NCBI GenBank assembly: GCA_021828935.1
Contig: JAJZCU010000164.1
Location: forward strand, 1 to 5,790
Direction of reading: 5' to 3'
Length of the DNA stretch: 5,790 nt
Source of the DNA: Planctomycetota bacterium
GTDB taxonomy: Bacteria; Planctomycetota; Phycisphaerae; WQYP01
The notes under the pieces are model-generated. The model was not told the DNA's origin and searched no databases. It was given only the letters and a program-made list of their open reading frames with translations. The translations under genes were made by a program, and so were the position numbers. Below, one piece after another: positions 1 to 4,526 of the stretch. The stretch's first letter is position 1. The number at the start of each line of letters is the position of its first letter.

Positions 1-714
1 ATTGCGGTCCTGGGTGAAAAGCCCATATCCAATGATGTTAATAAAGCCCGGGAAATGGTGGCGCTGGCGGCCGAGAAGAAAATTCCCTACGGCATCAACT
101 TGAACCACCGCTTCACGCCCGCCGCCCGCCGGGCCAAACAATGGCTGGACGAGGGGCGCCTGGGCGAGTTGAATATTATTAACATGACCATGTGGATTAA
201 CAACCCCAATGAATCGTCGGAACATTTCCACATGCGGGCCCTGCATCCGCATTCCATTGACGTGATGCGTTATTTCTGCGGAGACGTGGCCAAAGTACAG
301 GCGTTCTTTAAGCGCGGGCCGGGCCGGAAAGGGTGGTCCAACGTGCAAATGAATATGCTGTTTGAAAATGGCGTGGTCGGGCATTTAACCGGCAGCTATG
401 ATGCCGGCGGCAGCTACGGACTTGAGACGTGCGACATTGTCGGTTCCGAAGGGCGGGCGGTCATTGAAGAGGCCTGCGAGCGCCTGCATTTTTATCCGCG
501 GCGCAGCCGCCAGACGGAACGCTTCGATTATGTGGGTGGCATGATGGGTTTCGGCGAAACGTTTCAGGAACGCATCAACGCCTGGGTGGATGATCTTGTG
601 AAGAAAACGCCGCCGGAGAAAGTTGACGGAAAGGCCCAGGACGCTTTGCAGGCGCAACTGATCATTGAAGCGGCGATTCGTTCGTGGGAAAATGGGACCG
701 TGGAAACGCCGTAG
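1..714 (+). CDS. Gfo/Idh/MocA-family NAD(P)-dependent oxidoreductase, 5'-truncated
   Basis: The frame is open from base 1 and gives 237 residues ending at TAG 712-714; the true start lies upstream. Visible signatures are the EKP motif of the family (fragment residues 6-8, with Lys7 the conserved active-site/cofactor Lys), then a HRF-(x)n-GRLGEL segment (about 39-55), H84-S-I-D87 matching the family's catalytic H-x-x-D, an IVGSEG turn near residue 148 typical of the C-terminal beta-sheet domain, and a final DALQAQ...EAAIRSWENG helix. Family members are usually about 330-400 residues, so roughly the first 95 residues (the Rossmann GxGxxG part) are missing. Known members oxidise, reduce or epimerise sugars and polyols such as inositol in the cytoplasm. 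The substrate here cannot be told. The gene sits 44 nt upstream of a TIM-barrel isomerase-like gene, a common pairing in sugar and inositol catabolism, and the two are probably one transcript. Truncation is due to the window edge; the visible part is intact. Confidence 0.93.
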   Translation: MAVLGEKPISNDVNKAREMVALAAEKKIPYGINLNHRFTPAARRAKQWLDEGRLGELNIINMTMWINNPNESSEHFHMRALHPHSIDVMRYFCGDVAKVQAFFKRGPGRKGWSNVQMNMLFENGVVGHLTGSYDAGGSYGLETCDIVGSEGRAVIEEACERLHFYPRRSRQTERFDYVGGMMGFGETFQERINAWVDDLVKKTPPEKVDGKAQDALQAQLIIEAAIRSWENGTVETP

Positions 715-746
715 CGTCAGTGGCTCCAAACAGACAGACAGAACAT

Positions 747-752
747 GAAGGA
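747..752 (+). promoter_or_regulatory. Ribosome binding site GAAGGA of the TIM-barrel gene
   Basis: GAAGGA lies 6 nt before ATG 759-761, which is good Shine-Dalgarno spacing. It decides the start. The frame is open further upstream, to an ATG at 684 inside the preceding gene, but that start has no comparable site and would add 25 residues before the beta-1 strand that begins at Met1-Asn-Leu-Gly. Confidence 0.7.
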
Positions 753-758
753 TATTTT

Positions 759-1553
759 ATGAATTTGGGTTTTAATTCGGTGCTTTTTGGCGGGTTCGAC
801 ATGGAAACCGCCTTCCGCTGGGGCGCGGCGTGCGGATATGACGGCATCGAAATTTCCGCCATTGACGGCATGAGCGAACATCTGGTGCTGGACCGGTGGC
901 GTGAAATTGCCCCGCGCATCAAGGACTTGGCCAAGCAGTTCAAATTGCAATTGCTGGCGATGGAGCAGCCGTCGCAGGACCCGGGGCGCATGGAACAGGC
1001 ATTTCAGGCGGCGGTGGAGGCGGGCATCCCGATTATTAACTGCGGCCCGCTGAAAGGGCAGGACGATGCGGGCCTGCAGGCGTGCATTGATTCGTTGGGC
1101 GCTTTGGCGCGGCGGGCGGAACATTATGGCGTGACGCTGTGCGTGAAGGCCCATGTGGGCGCCGCAATTTATAATACGCCCACGAGCCTGCGCGCACTGG
1201 AGGCGATTGCTTCGCCGGCGTTCGGCTTGGACATGGACCCCAGCCATATTTACCGCGCCAATGAAAATCCGGTGGAAGCGTTGGGCGCTGTGGTGAAAAG
1301 GATTCGCCATGTGCATATCCGCGATTGCAAAGGGCGCCAGCAGAACCCTGGCACGCCGGAGATGCAGGCAAACGGCCGGGGCGAAATTGATCTGCTGGGA
1401 TATATCCGCGTGCTGCACGAAGCGGGCTACAAGGGGCCGGTGGACTTGGAAATTATCGGCGCCAAGGCGTATGACCTGCCGCAGTGCGTGGCCATTGCGG
1501 CCGAGGCCCGGGGCCACATGCAGGCCTGTTTGCAGGCCTGCGGGGAGCGGTAG
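759..1553 (+). CDS. Sugar phosphate isomerase/epimerase-like TIM-barrel protein (xylose isomerase-like, AP endonuclease 2 superfamily)
   Basis: The 264-residue product is a typical length for this single-domain family, which includes inosose dehydratases/isomerases (IolE/IolI) and tagatose/psicose epimerases that act on sugars or keto-sugars through a divalent metal. Barrel signatures appear in order: YDGIEIS (27-33) at strand 2, a LLAME turn (65-69), VKAHVG (129-134), GLDMDPSHIYR (156-166), HVHIRDCKG (184-192), NGRGEIDL (205-212) and the last strand VDLEIIG (228-234). Likely metal ligands by family analogy are Asp160 with His163, His186 and Glu231. The fourth ligand, usually Glu in an 'E-N-H' type motif, is Lys130 here, so metal binding or chemistry may differ. 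No signal peptide is seen, so it is cytoplasmic. It follows the Gfo/Idh/MocA gene by 44 nt with its own GAAGGA site. A 9-bp hairpin lies in the last codons (1520-1541). The fold assignment is firm; substrate and reaction are unknown. Confidence 0.9.
   Translation: MNLGFNSVLFGGFDMETAFRWGAACGYDGIEISAIDGMSEHLVLDRWREIAPRIKDLAKQFKLQLLAMEQPSQDPGRMEQAFQAAVEAGIPIINCGPLKGQDDAGLQACIDSLGALARRAEHYGVTLCVKAHVGAAIYNTPTSLRALEAIASPAFGLDMDPSHIYRANENPVEALGAVVKRIRHVHIRDCKGRQQNPGTPEMQANGRGEIDLLGYIRVLHEAGYKGPVDLEIIGAKAYDLPQCVAIAAEARGHMQACLQACGER
1520..1541 (+). repeat. 9-bp hairpin inside the 3' end of the TIM-barrel gene
   Basis: GCAGGCCTG (1520-1528), loop TTTG, CAGGCCTGC (1533-1541) forms a perfect 9-bp stem. 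The 8-mer CAGGCCTG is itself a palindrome, so the two arms are at once direct and inverted repeats, and the protein shows this as QAC-L-QAC. It ends 9 nt before the stop codon. No T-run follows, so it does not look like an intrinsic terminator; it could stabilise the 3' end of a processed mRNA, or be chance. Confidence 0.5.
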
Positions 1554-1643
1554 GTTCGCACCGGGCTGGCGCCAGATTCGCACAACCGGGTTCAACGGCG
1601 TTTGACTTGTTTCGTTTTTGACCACGTAATTCGGGAATGTTTG
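1554..1643 (+). promoter_or_regulatory. Gap before the sulfatase/sulfotransferase gene: palindrome, repeated box and weak promoter candidate
   Basis: This 90-nt gap contains a perfect 10-bp palindrome CTGGCGCCAG (1566-1575). It is flanked by two TTCGCAC boxes (1555-1561 and 1577-1583), each followed closely by CCGGG. Further on, TTGACT (1602-1607) and CGTAAT (1625-1630) are 17 nt apart and resemble sigma-70 -35 and -10 boxes, the latter matching only 4 of 6 consensus bases. GGGAA (1633-1637) lies 6 nt before ATG 1644 and could be the ribosome site. If the promoter is used as drawn, transcription would start about where the ribosome site lies, which weakens one of the two calls. Treat these as candidates only. 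Confidence 0.3.
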
Positions 1644-3917
1644 ATGGCCGCCACAGTCCGCAGGAAACCAAATATACTATTAATCGCCATCGATTCGCTG
1701 CTGGCGGACCACATGAGCCTCTACGGCTATGGCCGGCTGACCACGCCGCACATCGACCGTTTCGCCGGACAAGGGACGGTTTTCGAACGGACCTATTCGG
1801 CGCACATTCCCACCACGCCCGCTTACAGCAGCATGCTCACCGGGCGCGACGTTTTCGGCACTACCATCGTCGCCCTGCGGCATCAGGGTGGGCTTCCGGA
1901 AACCGTGCGCACTCTGCCGGAAATTCTTAAGAATGAAGGGTACAACACCACCTGCGTGGGCTTCGGCTGGAACGCGGCTTCGCGTGGTTTTGATAAATAT
2001 CTTGAGTACCAGGGCTGGGGCAGTTGGGATGCGGGCCGCAGCCCCAAGGCCCAGTTGCTCAATGAAGTGGCGCAGCCGGAAATCGACCGCCTGGCCGCTG
2101 AAAACAAGCCGTTTTTCATGCTGTTGCGGCACATGGACCCGCATTCGCCGTATCTGCCGCCCGAACCTTTTGACCGCATTTTTTACCACGGAAATGAGCT
2201 TGATCCGGCCAATAAAAGCATGGAACAGGTGATGGCGTTTAAGCCGTTCTGCGATTATTTCCGCAGTTGGATGCCGCCGGGAATTTCAGACAAAAATTAT
2301 GTGATTGCCCAGTACGATGGCGCTATTGCGTATATGGACTCATGCATCCAACGGATTTTTACCCAGCTTGGAGCCTTGGGAATTCTTGACAACACTATTG
2401 TGGTGATCAATGGCGACCACGGAGAAACGCTCTACGACCATGAATGCTGGTTTGACCATCATGGGCTTTATGACGTCACCTTGCATGTGCCGCTGATCAT
2501 TCGCTATCCGGCGAAAATTCCCGCCGGGCGACGCCTGGGCGGCTACAACCGGCACCAAGATATTGTGCCGACGGTGCTGGACTTGGCGGATATAAAGCCG
2601 CGGCAAAAGTTTGACGGGCAATCATTGCTGGCGCTGGTAAACGGGCAACAGAGCAGTTTTGACAGCGAATTTTATATCACAGAATGTACGTGGATGCGCA
2701 AGCATGGCTGGCGGACACCGGAATGGAAGTTAATTGTGGCGCTGGAGCCGGACTTTCATTTTAAGCCCCCGGTTGAACTGTACAACCTGGTGCGCGACCC
2801 GGGCGAATTAAAGAATGTCGCCGCCGAACACCCGGATGTGGCGGCCATGCTGACCAAGCGGATGCACGAATGGATCGCCCGGCGGGAAAGCGAAACGGGC
2901 AACAAGAATCCGATTTATACGCCCGGCGTCTGGCACGGGCACCAGGCGATTACTGGCCCGTTTGAGTCAGCGCAACAGGCATATGACACGCTGCATATCG
3001 GCGACCCGACGACCGCGGCGCGGCTGCAGGCGAATAACAAATATGCCGACCGGGGCGAACACCAGCCCGATGAAACGCGGCTGATCACGGTCATCGGTCG
3101 GGGGCACGGCGGCACGCGGGCCATGTCGCACACATTAAGCCAGAGCGGCGTGTACATGGGCAACACGTTAAACATTTCCGGCGATTTGCTGCCGCCGGAA
3201 GATTTGTACGAGGCCTGCCGCATCATGGCCGGGCACGTGAAATATCTGGGCAAGATGCGCTGGGATTTCTCGGCGTTGCACGCCATGCCCATTGATCCTG
3301 AATTCGAAAAGCTGGTAAAGCGATATTTGACGTCGGTGCTGGAAAGCCCGGCCAAGACCAAGGGCTGGAAATTGCCCGAAACAACGCTGATATTCCCATG
3401 GATTGTTCGCATGTTCCCGGACGCCTATTACATTCATTGGCTGCGCGATCCGCGGGACAGCATCATGGGGGGACATCGAACCGACGACCTGGCGGATTTT
3501 GGCGTGGATTATGAAAAAACCGCGGACGTGCGCCGCCGCCGGGCCATTAGTTGGAAATACCAGGCGGCCATTGTGGCGGCCACGCCCAAACCCAAAAGAT
3601 TTTTCGTTGTGAAATTTGAGGACTTCGTTCAACAGCAGGAACCAACGTTGCAAGCGGTTTCGGATTTTTTGGGAATTCCTCTGGTGAAGATAAAAACCGA
3701 CGCCAGCGCTGTGGGCCGTTACAAGATGGACCAGGAACAGCACGACTTTGATTTTCTCAATGCTGAGATGCAAAGCGCCGGCTATGGCGACCAGCGCCAA
3801 GAACAGGCGGCCCAAAAGCCATCGCCGCGGAAAAAGCCGAAGGCCGCCTTGGCCAAGCCGCCGACGAAAAAAGCTCCACCGAGCGTGGCCGCGGCCGGCG
3901 TGCGGCGAAGGAAATAG
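1644..3917 (+). CDS. Two-domain protein: sulfatase/alkaline-phosphatase-superfamily domain fused to a PAPS-type sulfotransferase domain
   Basis: The product has 757 residues. ATG 1644 is chosen because KPNILLIAID, the usual sulfatase first strand, begins at residue 8 and GGGAA precedes it by 6 nt; an in-frame TTG at 1602 would add 14 unconvincing residues. Residues 8 to about 415 are sulfatase-like: D17, HMDPHSPY (163-170), NGDHGE (256-261), H272/H273, and a C-terminal subdomain with ELYNLVRDPGE. The catalytic site reads T57-T-P-A-Y where sulfatases have C/S-x-P-S-R, and the second Asp of the usual DD pair is S18. Formylglycine chemistry is therefore unlikely; a Thr nucleophile, as in phosphodiesterases and phosphoglycerol/phosphoethanolamine transferases of the superfamily, fits better. 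After a linker (about 416-475), residues 476-715 are a sulfotransferase: GRGHGGTR (485-492) as the 5'-phosphosulfate loop, RDPRDS (601-606) as the 3'-phosphate site, then a KFEDF...FLGIP segment. Residues 716-757 are a basic Lys/Pro/Ala tail. No signal peptide or membrane helix is visible, so it is probably cytoplasmic, where PAPS is. The substrate is unknown. Confidence 0.9.
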   Translation: MAATVRRKPNILLIAIDSLLADHMSLYGYGRLTTPHIDRFAGQGTVFERTYSAHIPTTPAYSSMLTGRDVFGTTIVALRHQGGLPETVRTLPEILKNEGYNTTCVGFGWNAASRGFDKYLEYQGWGSWDAGRSPKAQLLNEVAQPEIDRLAAENKPFFMLLRHMDPHSPYLPPEPFDRIFYHGNELDPANKSMEQVMAFKPFCDYFRSWMPPGISDKNYVIAQYDGAIAYMDSCIQRIFTQLGALGILDNTIVVINGDHGETLYDHECWFDHHGLYDVTLHVPLIIRYPAKIPAGRRLGGYNRHQDIVPTVLDLADIKPRQKFDGQSLLALVNGQQSSFDSEFYITECTWMRKHGWRTPEWKLIVALEPDFHFKPPVELYNLVRDPGELKNVAAEHPDVAAMLTKRMHEWIARRESETGNKNPIYTPGVWHGHQAITGPFESAQQAYDTLHIGDPTTAARLQANNKYADRGEHQPDETRLITVIGRGHGGTRAMSHTLSQSGVYMGNTLNISGDLLPPEDLYEACRIMAGHVKYLGKMRWDFSALHAMPIDPEFEKLVKRYLTSVLESPAKTKGWKLPETTLIFPWIVRMFPDAYYIHWLRDPRDSIMGGHRTDDLADFGVDYEKTADVRRRRAISWKYQAAIVAATPKPKRFFVVKFEDFVQQQEPTLQAVSDFLGIPLVKIKTDASAVGRYKMDQEQHDFDFLNAEMQSAGYGDQRQEQAAQKPSPRKKPKAALAKPPTKKAPPSVAAAGVRRRK

Positions 3918-4045
3918 TGACCACGGAAGCGATGGGGACGGTATTTGTTTGGCACTTAAGGGTCGCCGAACTGTCAACTGTCGCAAGACAGGGAGATGTG
4001 GCATTACCCCGCTTTGGATATTGGATGATTACGCGCCATTACCGG
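3918..4045. other. Gene-free stretch after the fusion gene, with a GNRA-loop hairpin
   Basis: No credible coding region is seen. CTGTC-GCAA-GACAG (3978-3991) forms a 5-bp stem closed by a GNRA tetraloop, and a second CTGTC (3971-3975) could pair with the same arm instead. No T-run follows, so I do not call it a terminator. No clear intrinsic terminator for the upstream gene is visible anywhere in this stretch. Confidence 0.4.
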
Positions 4046-4150
4046 GACGGGTGTGCCGTCGCCTCCCTTGGAGGCCTGACAATAGCCAGGGATGAAATCC
4101 CTGGTCGCCCGAGCCGTATAAATTGATAGTCCCCTTGGGGACGGATGAAT
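4046..4150 (-). repeat. Hairpin repeat, copy A (inverted)
   Basis: Four short hairpins follow one another: GACGG/CCGTC with a 5-nt loop (4046-4060), GCCTCC/GGAGGC with a 3-nt loop (4061-4075), CCAGGGAT/ATCCCTGG with a 3-nt loop (4086-4104) and GTCCCC/GGGGAC with a 2-nt loop (4129-4142). Read on the - strand the order is a TTCATCCGTCCCC hairpin, then the CCAGGG...CCCTGG hairpin, then GGCTATTGTCAG and a GC-rich hairpin. This is the same order as copies B and C on the + strand. It is non-coding, and looks like a dispersed palindromic element of REP or miniature mobile type; the family name is unknown to me. Confidence 0.65.
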
Positions 4151-4255
4151 GTTGATGCGTTATTGTTCGCGGATTTCGGGAACCGCGCTTCAGGCGCGCC
4201 TGCGTTCCAAGGGTTCACCCATGGCTAATTTCCGACGCCCAGAGGCCCACGGGGC
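4151..4255 (+). repeat. Hairpin repeat, copy B (degenerate)
   Basis: It shares with copy C the start GTTGATGCGTT (C: GTTGAGGCGTT), a central hairpin CCAAGGGT-TC-ACCCATGG (4207-4224, one A-A mismatch) and the following GGCTAATTTCCGACGCCC (C: GGCTATTTTCAGACGCCC), then a CACGGGGC end. The first hairpin has drifted to CGCGG/CCGCG with a 10-nt loop (4168-4187). Another stem, CCCACG/CGTGGG (4246-4251 with 4265-4270), spans its right edge. It looks like an older, decaying copy. Confidence 0.55.
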
Positions 4256-4319
4256 ACAGGCTGGCGTGGGTCTCTTGCACATTGCATCCGGCCCAGGGTC
4301 TTAGACGTCGCGCACGCCG
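4256..4319. other. Spacer between repeat copies B and C
   Basis: This is 64 nt of non-coding sequence with the right arm of the CCCACG/CGTGGG stem (4265-4270). I see no gene, promoter or terminator in it. Confidence 0.4.
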
Positions 4320-4424
4320 TTGAGGCGTTCATTCGTCCCTGCGGGACTTGGAATATCCTCGCGCCTTGCTCCAGGGGTTTCACCCCTGGCTATTTTCAGA
4401 CGCCCGAAGGGCTACGGGGCGGAG
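4320..4424 (+). repeat. Hairpin repeat, copy C (best preserved on the + strand)
   Basis: Three hairpins occur in order: GTCCC-TGC-GGGAC (4335-4347), CCAGGGGT-TTC-ACCCCTGG (4371-4389, perfect 8-bp stem) and GCCC-GAA-GGGC (4402-4412). Between the last two is GGCTATTTTCAGAC, which matches GGCTATTGTCAGGC of copy A read on its own strand. The stems of A and C differ in base pairs but remain paired, for example CCAGGGAT/ATCCCTGG against CCAGGGGT/ACCCCTGG. This suggests that structure, not only sequence, is kept. Confidence 0.65.
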
Positions 4425-4460
4425 GAAGTATGGACGGTATGGGTTGCCTGCCGAAATGAC

Positions 4461-4526
4461 TGCGGCAGTTGTTTATTCGGAGACCTTAGGTCCGCTTTTC
4501 GCTTGCAAGTGGCTACAATTGCCGCA
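4461..4526 (+). promoter_or_regulatory. Candidate control region of the ABC exporter gene (inverted repeat, palindrome, TACAAT box)
   Basis: TGCGGCAGTTGT (4461-4472) and ACAATTGCCGCA (4515-4526) are inverted repeats of 12 bp with one G/T position. The right arm covers most of a TACAAT -10-like box (4514-4519) and reaches the A of the start codon. Inside the 42-nt loop is the palindrome GACCT-T-AGGTC (4482-4492). No convincing -35 box or Shine-Dalgarno site is seen. TACAAT ends 6 nt before ATG, so a transcript started from it would be leaderless or nearly so. The arms could be a repressor site or an mRNA fold. Confidence 0.35.

Noticed and set aside
731..742. Three tandem CAGA units between the first two genes
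   Set aside because: Too short to mean more than chance; no sign of a phase-variable tract.
684..758. Upstream ATG at 684 as the start of the TIM-barrel gene
   Set aside because: It would overlap the end of the previous gene and add 25 residues outside the fold; ATG 759 has a well-spaced GAAGGA.
717..1625. 302-codon - strand reading frame opposite the TIM-barrel gene
   Set aside because: Composition-driven shadow of a well-supported + strand gene; the product is rich in His, Arg and Ala with no motif.
1602..1643. TTG at 1602 as the start of the fusion gene
   Set aside because: It adds 14 residues that do not look like a signal peptide, and it has no ribosome site; ATG 1644 lies right before the conserved first strand.
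3168..4004. 278-codon - strand reading frame opposite the sulfotransferase domain
   Set aside because: Antisense shadow of a region with clear PAPS-binding motifs on the + strand.
3917..4126. 69-codon + strand reading frame from GTG 3917
   Set aside because: Its second half is repeat copy A, it has no ribosome site and the product resembles no family I know.
4201..4230. tRNA T-arm suggested by AGGGTTCACCC
   Set aside because: No acceptor, D or anticodon arm can be built around it; it is the central hairpin of repeat copy B.
4046..4424. CRISPR array
   Set aside because: The repeats are few, diverged, unequal in spacing and in mixed orientation.
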